64,000 nucleotides of DNA from Trinickia violacea. GTDB lineage: Bacteria > Pseudomonadota > Gammaproteobacteria > Burkholderiales > Burkholderiaceae. Location of the stretch: NCBI RefSeq assembly GCF_005280735.1, contig NZ_CP040078.1, positions 2,232,001-2,296,000 on the forward strand. Reading direction: 5' to 3'. The translations under genes and the position numbers were made by a program. Shown here one piece after another: positions 1 to 8,492 of this stretch; within the stretch, counting starts at the first letter, position 1; every line of letters begins with the position of its first letter. A model generated the notes under the pieces. That model was not told where the DNA came from and did no database searches. It was given only the letters and a program-made list of their open reading frames with translations.

Positions 1-322
1 GACGCGCAACCTGACGAATCAGGTTGACGGACCGATGGGCGGCAGCGAACCCCGCCATTTTTGTCGATTCCAGTACGTCCTCCGACACGCTCAGCTGGGC
101 GAGAACTCGACGCTTCTCGCCATTGGCTGCGCCCCACCGAGTCCACCGCGCCCATACGTGCAGCAACTGTTCGCGCTCGTCCCCGCGTTCGATAGACCAT
201 CGTCAACGGTGGAAATCAACTCTTCCTTGATCTCGATATAGAGCGCGTTGAACAGCTCGACCTTGGTCGGAAAATACGTGAACAGGGAGCCATTAGGCAC
301 CCCCGCTTCTTTCGCGATGGCG
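1..322 (-). pseudogene. TetR/AcrR-family regulator remnant, 5'-truncated and frameshifted, running off the window
   Basis: Read on the minus strand, the part from about 322 to 180 encodes the end of a TetR helix-turn-helix (AKEAGVPNGSLFTYFPTK) and the first helix of the ligand domain (VELFNALY). The frame then shifts near 180-184. In the other frame the protein continues as DEREQLLHVWARWTRW and further TetR-like helices to the window edge, which fits a one-base deletion in a run of G. The first HTH helix and the true start are missing, because the reading frame upstream is fused to an unrelated membrane segment. The product would lack a complete DNA-binding domain, so I read it as a dead gene. 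A sequencing error could explain the frameshift but not the missing N-terminus. Confidence 0.75.
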
Positions 323-675
323 GCCGCGACAACGAGGCCCTTTGCGAGCACCGCGCCGGGCACGCTGCCGAGCGTCAGGGCATAGACCACGGCCATCGCA
401 ACACCCACGACGATATGGAAAAGTTGTTGGAAGCTCCAGGTCGTTGCGATCGGCGGTGCCAGCGGACCGGCTAGCTTCAGCAGCAGCGTCAGGAGTCCGC
501 CGCGCGCCGTCACAATGTGGAGACGGTCGGCGACAATTAGCATCCCGGTATTAATGAGGGTTGCAAGGATGCCGGCGACGAGACCTGTAAAAACGGGGGC
601 GCCGGCGCGATGTCGCACAGAATTCCGGAGTGATTTCCGCACGGAGGTGTTCATGGAGGCGTTTCCAAAAGGCAT
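323..675 (-). pseudogene. Fragment of a membrane protein fused in frame to the TetR remnant
   Basis: The N-terminal ~115 codons of the left-edge minus-strand ORF encode a hydrophobic protein with about three membrane segments (around GLVAGILATLINTGMLI, LLTLLLKLAGPLAPP and LFHIVVGVAMAVVYAL). The sequence then turns into the TetR helix-turn-helix without a stop, near position 322. No known family joins these parts, so a deletion that fused two genes is the simplest reading. Candidate starts are at 675 and 654; neither has a good ribosome binding site. I do not recognise the membrane family with confidence. Confidence 0.55.
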
Positions 676-883
676 ACGTCACCGCAAACACGTCCCGTTC
701 GGCTTTATTCCCGAATGGCCACTCGAATTGCGAAGATGAGCTGCTTTAGCTTCCAGGTCGACTAATCATGGATCAGTTTGGAATAACGTCGACTGAACTG
801 TGTTCACCATGATGTATCGAGCCAATGTTCTCGATACCTAAGCAAATTGCCCTGCCCCACTCTCGAATTGAAGGAGACACATC
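676..883. other. Intergenic, no gene seen
   Basis: This stretch lies between the left-edge pseudogene and the first DUF4148 gene. It should hold the promoter of the DUF4148 gene, but no convincing -35/-10 pair or regulator site was identified. Confidence 0.5.
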
Positions 884-1207
884 ATGAAGACCCTCGTTTG
901 CCTCACGTTCGCCATCGGCGCACTGGCCGGCTCGGCGCAGACCTTCGCACAGGTCCCCTCGGGCCAGTTGACACGCGCCCAGGTGCGTGCGGATCTCATT
1001 CGTGTCGAGCAGGCGGGGTACAACCCGCACGCTGGCGACGATCCTGACTATCCCGCCGACATCCAGGCAGCCGAAGCGAAGATTGCGGCACAGGACGGCG
1101 ACCGGCCGGCAGCCAATGACATAGGCGGCGTGGCGGAGACCCGCTCGTCGCAGGGTGGCCCGGCGTTCCGGCCAACGCTGCCCGGCTCCCTATTTTTTGG
1201 GCGCTGA
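884..1207 (+). CDS. DUF4148 exported protein
   Basis: This is a 107-residue exported protein. Residues 1-22 form a signal peptide (hydrophobic core CLTFAIGALAGSA, cleavage near TFAQ). The DUF4148 signature follows: LTRAQVRADLIRVEQAGYNP, then a short acidic and Tyr/Pro-containing segment. The family is nearly confined to Burkholderiales and has no established function. The start is fixed by AAGGAGACACATC immediately before the ATG. The C-terminal third (PAFRPTLPGSLFFGR) is low in charge and probably disordered. It stands alone, upstream of and convergent with the copper-associated YVTN/DUF305 pair. Two further family members occur at 23997 and 24619. Confidence 0.9.
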   Translation: MKTLVCLTFAIGALAGSAQTFAQVPSGQLTRAQVRADLIRVEQAGYNPHAGDDPDYPADIQAAEAKIAAQDGDRPAANDIGGVAETRSSQGGPAFRPTLPGSLFFGR

Positions 1208-1300
1208 TACCGTGGCGCCGTGCATGTCGCGTGCGTCAGGACCGCTCTATGCCTCCTGAACCGCATCCCCTCAGATTCCGTCAGCCACCCGGTATCGGCA

Positions 1301-2779
1301 TTACGGCGCCTGCACCTGAACCGGCGCACCGGCTTTGCCCGACGTCTGGGGCGCGATCACGAGGTAGCGGCGCCTGTCGCCCGCGGCACTCACGCCCGGC
1401 GCGACCACCTGGCGAATCTGGCCGATCGTGTTGACGATTGCCGAACCGGCCGGATTGGTCATGAAGCTCGCCAACACATCGATATTGCCGCTGCCGTCTG
1501 GATGGTCCGACAGGCCAAGAACATACGGCTGCTTGGGCTGCAGTCCGGTGACCGCGGCTTGCAACACCTGCACGAGACCCTGTTCGAACAGCGCGACGTT
1601 GGTGGGAGCAGCGGCGGAACCCGCCGACTTGCCCATTCCCGCCGGCACCATCGTCAAGTGATCGGTTTGTCCTGCCAGACCGAGCGGCACCGTATTCTGG
1701 GCGCCGTCCCCCTCCGGCACGGCGTTCGGCACGTAGGTCACCGCCTGCGGCGCCTGGCCGATCGGCACAGTGGCGATGACCGTATTGGTCAGCGTGTCGA
1801 CGGCGGCCATCGCATCGGCGTTTTCGAGGCCTACATACACGCGGCTGCCATCGCCCGACGGCCAGATGCCATGCGGCAGACTGCCGACGGGGATGGTTGC
1901 GACCTGCGAGAAGTCGTCGGTGCGGAACACCTTGACCAGATTCAGACCACCCACCGTGACATAAGCAAACATGCCGTTGGCGTTGTGCACGATGTTCACG
2001 TGATTCGTGATGGGACCGGTATCGAGCGTCTTAAGCAATGCGAATGGAGGACGCGCATCGAAAACCTGGGTCTTGCCCACGTCCTTGAGCGTGAACCACA
2101 CCTGCTTGCCATCCGGCGTGGCCGCGAGATCCGGGCAGAACGGACTCGCCTGCTCTACCTTGCCGACGATCTTGTGATCGGCAACAGAGATGACTTCGGT
2201 CTCCGGATTGAATGACGAACACACGTACCCATACTTGCCGTCCGGCGAAAAAATCTGCATGCCTGGGCCGGCTGGAACGATGATGCGGGCCTTTTCTTCG
2301 AACGTCGTTCCATCGAGCACCGACACGTAGTTCTCGCCACGCACCGTTACCCAGACCTCCTTGCCGTCAGGGGTGAAAAACGCCTCGTGCGGCGAGCGGC
2401 CAACGTAGGTGACGTGTTTGACAGCATTCGTTTGCGTATCGATGAACGAAACCGAGTTTGAGCCGATGGACACCACCGCGATCGTCCGATGGTCCGGCGA
2501 GTAGCCCATGCCGTGCACCAGCAACTGACCGTGATACAGCGGGCTGAAGTTGGCGGGCGTCGGGTCGCCCAGGCGAATCAAGCCTACGAGTTTGCTCGCG
2601 GCGGGATCGATCACTGACACCGTGTTCGAAAACTGCTCGGCGGCATAAACACGGTCGTGATGACTGACCGGCACATCCGCATCCGACAGCGCCCCTGGGG
2701 CCTGGCCGGCCGATGCGAATTGCGCCGCAGCCATGGCGATCGCGGCCAGCGCGGCCGCAAGAATCGGGATAGGTTTCAT
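1301..2779 (-). CDS. YVTN/YncE-family beta-propeller exported protein
   Basis: This is a 492-residue periplasmic protein with a signal peptide (residues 1-25, cleavage after ASAG). Repeated strands such as VYAAEQFSNTVSVIDPA, SNSVSFIDTQTNAVKHV and YVGLENADAMAAVDTLTNTV are the 40-residue YVTN-type blades of a beta-propeller. The last ~130 residues lie outside the propeller and resemble a separate beta domain. No catalytic motif was seen. Members of this broad group act as scaffolds, or bind metals or cofactors in the periplasm. The ATG at 2779 overlaps the stop of the upstream DUF305 gene (TGATG), so the two are translationally coupled. A GTG at 2782 is an alternative start. Confidence 0.88.
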   Translation of the reverse strand: MKPIPILAAALAAIAMAAAQFASAGQAPGALSDADVPVSHHDRVYAAEQFSNTVSVIDPAASKLVGLIRLGDPTPANFSPLYHGQLLVHGMGYSPDHRTIAVVSIGSNSVSFIDTQTNAVKHVTYVGRSPHEAFFTPDGKEVWVTVRGENYVSVLDGTTFEEKARIIVPAGPGMQIFSPDGKYGYVCSSFNPETEVISVADHKIVGKVEQASPFCPDLAATPDGKQVWFTLKDVGKTQVFDARPPFALLKTLDTGPITNHVNIVHNANGMFAYVTVGGLNLVKVFRTDDFSQVATIPVGSLPHGIWPSGDGSRVYVGLENADAMAAVDTLTNTVIATVPIGQAPQAVTYVPNAVPEGDGAQNTVPLGLAGQTDHLTMVPAGMGKSAGSAAAPTNVALFEQGLVQVLQAAVTGLQPKQPYVLGLSDHPDGSGNIDVLASFMTNPAGSAIVNTIGQIRQVVAPGVSAAGDRRRYLVIAPQTSGKAGAPVQVQAP

Positions 2780-3267
2780 CACGGCTCCTGGTGCGCGTTC
2801 ATCGCGCTATTCAGATGCCCGCCGTTACGGGACATCGGTTGTGTTGGCGCGGGATTGGAAGCGGGTGCTTGCGGGTCGGGCGCGGGTGCCGGCTGGGGCA
2901 GCGGCTGCCCCAGCGCGAGCCGCATGGCGACGATTTCCTGCTGCTGCCCGATGATGATCTCCTGCGCGATGCGTCGCAATTGCTCGTTGTGCCCGAAGCG
3001 CAACTCCGCCTGCGCCATGTCGATCGCGCCCTGATGGTGAGGCACCATCATCGCCACGAAATCCTGGTCGACGTTGCCTGTCGGTTTGACGGACATGCCA
3101 TCCATCATCTTCGTCATGGCTTTTTCATTCTCGGAGAGGAATGGACCTTCGTCGGCGCTTGCGCCGTCCGGCCCCGCAGCGAACACGGCGCCCGGTGTGC
3201 TCATCAAGGCCAGCGCCGCAGCGGCCGCCATGGTCGAGCGTGTGATCGATCGGAAAACGGAAGCCAT
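2779..3267 (-). CDS. DUF305 (CopM-like) exported protein
   Basis: This is a 162-residue exported protein. After the signal peptide (ending near AVFAAG) the mature part contains the DUF305 core: MMDGMSVKPTGNVDQDFVAM, MVPHHQGAIDMAQAEL, a further His (RFGHNEQL) and IIIGQQQEIVAM. Met and His pairs in this family bind copper in characterised members such as cyanobacterial CopM. The tail is Pro-rich. The chosen ATG at 3267 has AGGAG seven bases upstream; an earlier in-frame ATG at 3297 lacks this. It is the first gene of a two-gene unit with the YVTN propeller protein, and the neighbourhood supports a periplasmic copper-handling role. Confidence 0.9.
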   Translation of the reverse strand: MASVFRSITRSTMAAAAALALMSTPGAVFAAGPDGASADEGPFLSENEKAMTKMMDGMSVKPTGNVDQDFVAMMVPHHQGAIDMAQAELRFGHNEQLRRIAQEIIIGQQQEIVAMRLALGQPLPQPAPAPDPQAPASNPAPTQPMSRNGGHLNSAMNAHQEP

Positions 3268-3452
3268 GGAACGAACTCCTACCCAGTATGAGCCCAACGA
3301 GCCCTAGTCTCGCATTGGAAGACTCGAATTCCTTGCGTTGCTTGCAGAGCAACGGTACGTGAACACAGTTGCTCTTGCTCGTAGGTTTTCCCCGCGGCAC
3401 GATGGTCTCACTCGACGAGCCAGACTACAGGTTCGCGTAAACAGATGGATGA

Positions 3453-4967
3453 ATGCCCATGAAGATCCTGATTGCAGGCTTTCAACACGAGACCAACACG
3501 TTCGCGCCGACCAAGGCGTCGTTTCAGAGCTTCATTCAAGGCGAAGGTTTTCCGCCGCTGGCACGCGGCGTCGACGTGCTGAATCTGCGCGACGTGAACG
3601 TGCCGATCGGCGGCTTCATCAAGGTCGCGCAGGCGCAAGGACATGAGCTGATTCCCGTGATCTGGGCTGGCGCGAGCGCGTCGGCGCACGTGAACGTGGA
3701 CGCATTCGAGCGCATTGCAGGCGAGATCATCGACGCTGTCAAAGCGGGTGGCTTCGATGCCGTCTATCTGGATCTGCACGGAGCGATGGTCGCGGAGCAC
3801 ACCGACGACGGCGAAGGCGAGTTGCTTGAACGCGTGCGCGCGGTGGTCGGCGACAGCATGCCGCTCGTCGTGTCGCTCGATTTGCATGCGAACATGACCG
3901 ATCGAATGTTGAGGCACGCGGATGCGATGGTTGCCTACCGGACCTACCCGCACGTCGACATGGCCGAAACGGGCGCGCGCGCAGCGTATCTGCTCGACAG
4001 GCTGATCGCCGAGAAACGCAAATTCACGCGCGTCGTCCGGCGCATTCCATTTCTGATTCCGGTGAACGCCATGTGCACGCTGATTGCGCCCGCCCATGAC
4101 ATGTACACCGCACTGGCATCGCTCGAGCGCGATACGATCGTGTCGCTGTCGTTTGCGCCGGGTTTTCCGGCTGCGGACTTCCCCGAGTGCGGTCCGGTGA
4201 TCTGGGGTTACGGATTCGATAGCGACGCGCTCACGAAGGCGATCGACACGCTGTACGCCAGAATGCTCGCGGAGGAATCGTCATGGGAAGTGCCGTTCCT
4301 CACGCCCGACGAAGCGGTGATCGAAGCGATGCGGATCAGCCGGAACGCCGACAAGCCGGTCATCATCGCCGACACGCAGGATAACCCCGGCGTGGGCGGA
4401 GACTCGAATACGATGGGCATGGTGCGCGCGCTGCTGCGCCATGGCGCGACCGATGCAGCCGTCGGTGTGATCTGGGATGCGGACGCAGCGGGCGCAGCGC
4501 ATCGCGCCGGTGTCGGCGCGCGCGTCGAGCTTGCGCTGGCGGGCCGCTCGGGCGTGCCCGGCGATGAGCCGCTGAAAGGCACGTTCGAGGTCGAGCATCT
4601 CTCCGATGGCCGCTTCCGCTTTGACGGCCCGATGCTCAACGGCATGACGGGCGAACTCGGACCGGTTGCGTGCCTGCGTATCGACGGCGTGCGAGTCGCT
4701 GTCAGCAGCATCAAGATGCAGATCTTCGATCGCAATCTCTATCGCGTCGCGGGCATCGAACCTGAGCAGATGAAAATTCTGGTCAATAAGAGCTCCGTTC
4801 ACTTCCGTGCGGATTTTCAGGAGATTGCGGAGACCATTCTTGTCGCGAAAGCGCCCGGACCGATGGCTGCGGACCCAGCCGATCTGCCGTGGCAGCGTCT
4901 TGATCCGCACATCCGGGTGCGCCCGAAGGGGCCTTCCTTCGACGAGATTCGCTCAGCCGTCGCATGA
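3453..4967 (+). CDS. M81-family metallopeptidase (MlrC-like)
   Basis: This is a 504-residue protein of the MlrC/M81 family. The N-terminal domain starts MKILIAGFQHETNTFAPT, and the family metal-site motifs follow: DLHGAMVAEH near residue 107, SLDLHANMTDRM near 140 and AYRTYPHVDMAETG near 160. A second domain of about 200 residues begins with ADTQDNPGVGGDSN. MlrC of sphingomonads finishes linearised microcystin breakdown, but most family members have unknown substrates. No signal peptide is present, so it acts in the cytoplasm. It leads a plus-strand cluster with an exported hydrolase and a RidA protein. Two ATGs (3453, 3459) are possible starts, with only a weak ribosome site. Confidence 0.9.
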   Translation: MPMKILIAGFQHETNTFAPTKASFQSFIQGEGFPPLARGVDVLNLRDVNVPIGGFIKVAQAQGHELIPVIWAGASASAHVNVDAFERIAGEIIDAVKAGGFDAVYLDLHGAMVAEHTDDGEGELLERVRAVVGDSMPLVVSLDLHANMTDRMLRHADAMVAYRTYPHVDMAETGARAAYLLDRLIAEKRKFTRVVRRIPFLIPVNAMCTLIAPAHDMYTALASLERDTIVSLSFAPGFPAADFPECGPVIWGYGFDSDALTKAIDTLYARMLAEESSWEVPFLTPDEAVIEAMRISRNADKPVIIADTQDNPGVGGDSNTMGMVRALLRHGATDAAVGVIWDADAAGAAHRAGVGARVELALAGRSGVPGDEPLKGTFEVEHLSDGRFRFDGPMLNGMTGELGPVACLRIDGVRVAVSSIKMQIFDRNLYRVAGIEPEQMKILVNKSSVHFRADFQEIAETILVAKAPGPMAADPADLPWQRLDPHIRVRPKGPSFDEIRSAVA

Positions 4968-5059
4968 CGACACACTCGACCACGCGAACTTTGCATGCCT
5001 ATCGGCGCGATTCAAGCTAGCGCGCTCATGAATGAAATCCACTTAGCAGGAGAATTCTC

Positions 5060-6109
5060 ATGTCGGACCAGATCAACTCACGGCGCCGCTTTCTGCGGAC
5101 TGCGGCAGTCGGTATCGGCGCAATGGAATTGAGCCTGGCAGGGCTGGTTCGCGCCCAGTCGAATCAACCTGCGCCAGGCGTCGCTGCGACGAATGGCGCG
5201 ACGTCGAATGCGTCCTTCGACCAGATCAAACAGATCAATGCGGGCACGCTCAACGTGGGCTATGCGGAAGTCGGGCCGGAGAACGGTCCCGTCGCCATTC
5301 TGCTGCACGGCTGGCCTTACGACATCCATAGCTTCGTCGAAGTCGCGCCGTTGCTTGCCGCGGCGGGCTATCGGGTCATCGTTCCGTATCTACGTGGCTA
5401 CGGCTCGACGCGTTTCCTTTCGGGCAAAACGATGCGCAATGGCCAGCAGGCCGTGGTCGCGGTCGACATCATCGCGTTGATGGATACGTTGAAGATCCAG
5501 AAGGCGGTGTTCGGCGCTTTCGACTGGGGCGCACGGACGGCGAACATCATCGCGGCGCTGTGGCCGGAGCGTTGTGCGGGGCAGGTTTCCGTCAGCGGCT
5601 ATCTGATTGGCAGCCAGCAAGCCAACCAGGCGCCGCTGCCGCCGAAGGCCGAATTCGCGTGGTGGTATCAGTTTTACTTCGCCACGGAGCGCGGACGGCT
5701 CGGTTACGAGGCCAACCGGCATGATTTTTCGAAGCTCATCTGGCAGCTCGCGTCGCCGAAATGGAACTTCGACGATGCAACTTTTGACCGCTCCGCAGAG
5801 GCCTTCAAGAATCCAGATCATGTTGCGGTCGTGATTCACAACTATCGTTGGCGGCTGGGTCTCGTGAAAGGCGAGTCGCAATACGACGTGCTGGAAAGGC
5901 GTCTAGCAGCGGCGCCCGTCATCACGGTCCCGACGATCACGATGGAAGGCGACGCGAACGGCGCGCCGCATCCCGATCCGGCGGCCTACGCGAAGAAATT
6001 CACCGGCAAGTATCAGCACCGGAATATCGACGGCGGCATTGGTCACGATTTGCCGCAAGAGGCGCCGAAAGCCTTTGCCGATGCCGTGATCGACGTAGCA
6101 CGCATGTGA
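5060..6109 (+). CDS. Tat-exported alpha/beta hydrolase, epoxide-hydrolase-like
   Basis: This is a 349-residue protein. A twin-arginine signal (SRRRFLRTAAVGIG) is followed by an AQS-type cleavage region, so folded export is likely. The catalytic domain shows the oxyanion motif LLHGWP and a nucleophile elbow GAFDWGAR in which the nucleophile is Asp, not Ser. The catalytic His lies in GIGHDLP near the C-terminus. An Asp nucleophile with HGxP is typical of epoxide hydrolases and haloalkane or haloacid dehalogenases rather than esterases. The substrate cannot be named. AGGAG sits eight bases before the ATG. The gene lies 92 bases after the M81 gene and 71 before the RidA gene, so the three are probably cotranscribed. 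Confidence 0.88.
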   Translation: MSDQINSRRRFLRTAAVGIGAMELSLAGLVRAQSNQPAPGVAATNGATSNASFDQIKQINAGTLNVGYAEVGPENGPVAILLHGWPYDIHSFVEVAPLLAAAGYRVIVPYLRGYGSTRFLSGKTMRNGQQAVVAVDIIALMDTLKIQKAVFGAFDWGARTANIIAALWPERCAGQVSVSGYLIGSQQANQAPLPPKAEFAWWYQFYFATERGRLGYEANRHDFSKLIWQLASPKWNFDDATFDRSAEAFKNPDHVAVVIHNYRWRLGLVKGESQYDVLERRLAAAPVITVPTITMEGDANGAPHPDPAAYAKKFTGKYQHRNIDGGIGHDLPQEAPKAFADAVIDVARM

Positions 6110-6180
6110 TCCGCCTTCGCATCATCCCCGCGGGTCGCCACGAAAGAAAGCGACGCCGCTTCAACCCATGAGGACATGAG

Positions 6181-6645
6181 ATGTCTCAAGCCAATGTCTA
6201 TGAAACGCTGAAGGAACTCGGGATTGAATTGCCCGCCGTCAGCGCACCGGCCGCCGCTTACGTCATGAGCGTGCAAACCGGAAATACGATCTATCTGTCC
6301 GGGCATATCGCCAAAAAGGACGGCGAGGTGTGGGCCGGCAAACTCGGCGACACTCTTTCGACGGATGACGGCAAGGCCGCGGCGCGGGCAACGGCCATCG
6401 ACCTGCTCGCTACGCTGCATGCGCAAACGGGCGACCTGAATCGTGTGGCGCGGATCATCAAGGTGATGAGCCTGGTGAATTCGACGCAGGATTTCACGGA
6501 CCAGCATCTGGTGACGAATGGCGCATCGGATCTGCTCGCGCAAGTCTTTGGCGAACGCGGCAAGCATGCACGCTCCGCGTTCGGCGTGGCGCAGATTCCG
6601 CTGGGTGCTTGCGTCGAGATAGAGCTGATTGCCGAGGTGCGATGA
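6181..6645 (+). CDS. RidA family protein
   Basis: This is a 154-residue member of the YjgF/YER057c/UK114 (RidA) superfamily, somewhat longer than the usual 128 residues and closest in layout to the UK114-like-1 group. Visible signatures are NTIYLSGHIAKKDGE, a central helix ARATAIDLLATLHAQTGDLNRV, and HARSAFGVAQIPLGACVEIE near the end. The last contains the Arg that binds the carboxylate of enamine/imine substrates in RidA. Such proteins hydrolyse reactive 2-aminoacrylate-type intermediates. Placement behind a peptidase and a hydrolase suggests it clears a reactive product of that pathway, which is inference. GAGG lies seven bases before the ATG. Confidence 0.92.
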   Translation: MSQANVYETLKELGIELPAVSAPAAAYVMSVQTGNTIYLSGHIAKKDGEVWAGKLGDTLSTDDGKAAARATAIDLLATLHAQTGDLNRVARIIKVMSLVNSTQDFTDQHLVTNGASDLLAQVFGERGKHARSAFGVAQIPLGACVEIELIAEVR

Positions 6646-6797
6646 CGCTCTGCGTCGAATGAAGGGCCGATGAGACGTCACCGCAACGCGGCAGCGGGCG
6701 CGCCCCGGCAGAATCACCCTCATCACCATCGTCGCAGGATTTGCCCACACCGTGACCACAAGGTTTCGTGGATTTACACGCCCAGACCATCGTCAGG

Positions 6798-7109
6798 TCA
6801 CGCCCTCTTCACGTACGCACTACACCAGCCTGTTGCGTGGACCTGCTTGCCCGCGAAGATCGTGCAAGGGGCGGTCGCATCACCGGCTTTACCCTGGAAA
6901 AACTGGCAATTCGCACAAGCCTGACCTGCCTGAAATTTAGGGTACTTCGCGCGGTCGACCTTGCTCGCATCGGTCCTGTATCCGAGCGCTTGCGCGTTCG
7001 CATCGGACTCCTGCACGAGGGTCGTGTCGGCTGACGATTCGTGCGATAGGACGAGCGATGACGCAAGTCCCACAGCACTGATCATGAAACTGCGACGAGA
7101 CGATTTCAT
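6798..7109 (-). CDS. High-potential iron-sulfur protein (HiPIP), Tat-exported
   Basis: This is a 103-residue protein. A twin-arginine leader (SSRRSFMISAVGLASSLVL) is followed by a small domain with four Cys in the HiPIP pattern: CANCQFFQGK, then DATAPCTIF, then GWCSAY. These ligate one [4Fe-4S] cluster used as a periplasmic one-electron carrier. The start at 7109 has TTGGAG close upstream; an in-frame ATG at 7133 lacks this and would precede the Tat motif. It is the last gene of the minus-strand copper run, 73 bases behind the multicopper oxidase remnant. It may once have carried electrons to or from that oxidase. Confidence 0.93.
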   Translation of the reverse strand: MKSSRRSFMISAVGLASSLVLSHESSADTTLVQESDANAQALGYRTDASKVDRAKYPKFQAGQACANCQFFQGKAGDATAPCTIFAGKQVHATGWCSAYVKRA

Positions 7110-7182
7110 GGCTTCACTCCAAGTTGTTTTCACGTTTGGTGCTTCGCTTGACCGTAGCGTTCAATACCGGACACGACCTGCG

Positions 7183-8407
7183 TTACGCCTGGATCAGGTA
7201 GTTGCGCATCAATCCGGAATCTTCGTGCTCCAGCATGTGGCAATGGTAGAGAAACAGGCCCGTGTAGCTCGCGAACCGTAGCAGCAGGCGGATACGCTCG
7301 CCGGGCATCAGCAACACGGTATCTTTCCACCTGTCGTCCATCAGTCCCGCTGCCAGCGTGCGGTAACCGGCCTTGAAGTCCGGCTGGATACTGCGCTCCA
7401 GCACGCGGAACTGCAGTCCGTGAACGTGCATCGCATGATGCCATCAGCATCATCGATTCCTCGTTGCGGAATTCCCATATTTCGGTGCTATCGTGTCGCA
7501 CCGTCTCTGCTTTCGTCACTCCATCCATTTCGAAGCGACGTCCGTTGACGCCCCATACCATCATGCCCATCGTGATATCGAACACCCTCGGATTGCGGCC
7601 ATTGATGGCATCCTGAGGGCGCACCGCCGGCAGCGATGCGAGTTGCGCCGGCAGTTCCATCTTCGTGTTCGCGCGCCGGTCGACACTGACCTTCATGACC
7701 GGGAATGATGTTCCGCTCGGTAACGATGTCTCTCCCATCATCCCCCCATTGCCATCCTCTAGATACGTGAACTGGTTCCGATCGTCGAACGAGCGGTCCT
7801 GAATCATCAGCGGGATATCGTAGGGGCCTTGCGGCAGTCCCAGAGCCGTCTCTTCATCGTCGTCGACAATCAACACCCCCGCCTGTCCGAAATAAATTTG
7901 CGCGCCGGTACGACTATCTGGGTGCGCATGGAACCAGTAAGTCGCCGCCCGATTGACGACCTCGAACTCGTAGACGTAATGCTGGCCGGTCGAGATCGCA
8001 TCACGCGGATGCCCATCCATTGACGCTGGCACGTACAGGCCGTGCCAGTGGATGATGGTCGGTTCAGCTAGCTGGTTGGCGAAGTCGATGCGCACTTTCT
8101 GTCCGCGCCGCACGCGCAATACGGGTAGATAACCGTTCGACAGAAAAGCGAGGCTGCCGGGATCGCCCTTCACGACCTTGCCATCGTAACGCCAGACGCG
8201 AGTGGGTTGACCAGGCACGATCGGCACGTGGTCTTCCCTCGCGCTCAACTGAACGTCGAGGTCTGGAACGAACTGCGGATTCGCGGCGCGTGGTTGCGAC
8301 CGGGCGTCTCGCAGCGTCAGAAGCCCGCACACGCCGGCCGCAACAAGACAGGACATCGTGGACGAGCGCAGAAAGGCGCGTCGCGTTGCATCCTCCAGTC
8401 GTGACAT
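7183..8407 (-). pseudogene. Multicopper oxidase, frameshifted and with the central domain largely missing
   Basis: A Tat leader (RRAFLRSSTMSCLVAAG) precedes cupredoxin domain 1, with copper ligands in IIHWHGLYVP and YWFHAHPDSRTG. Domain 3 ligands HVHGLQF and HCHMLEHEDSG are also present, but in a different frame. One extra T near 7440 shifts the frame between LMA and HAMHVHG; removing it gives 408 intact codons. In addition, the sequence passes straight from GNGGMMG to ETSLPSGTSFPV. Related oxidases have roughly 100 residues of domain 2 at this place. As it stands, the protein loses its type 1/2/3 copper C-terminal ligands. The start at 8407 has GGAG upstream. It sits between the PII-like and HiPIP genes in the copper run. 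Confidence 0.85.
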
Positions 8408-8492
8408 TTCAGTCTCCGTTGCCGCTGGCCTACACAATCATCGATTGAACATCCGGATCAGTTCGTCAGTGACGCCGGGTCTGGCTTGCGGC

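Noticed and set aside
3408..4097. Minus-strand ORF antisense to the M81 gene
   Set aside because: His/Arg/Asp-rich composition typical of antisense frames; the plus strand has all MlrC motifs.
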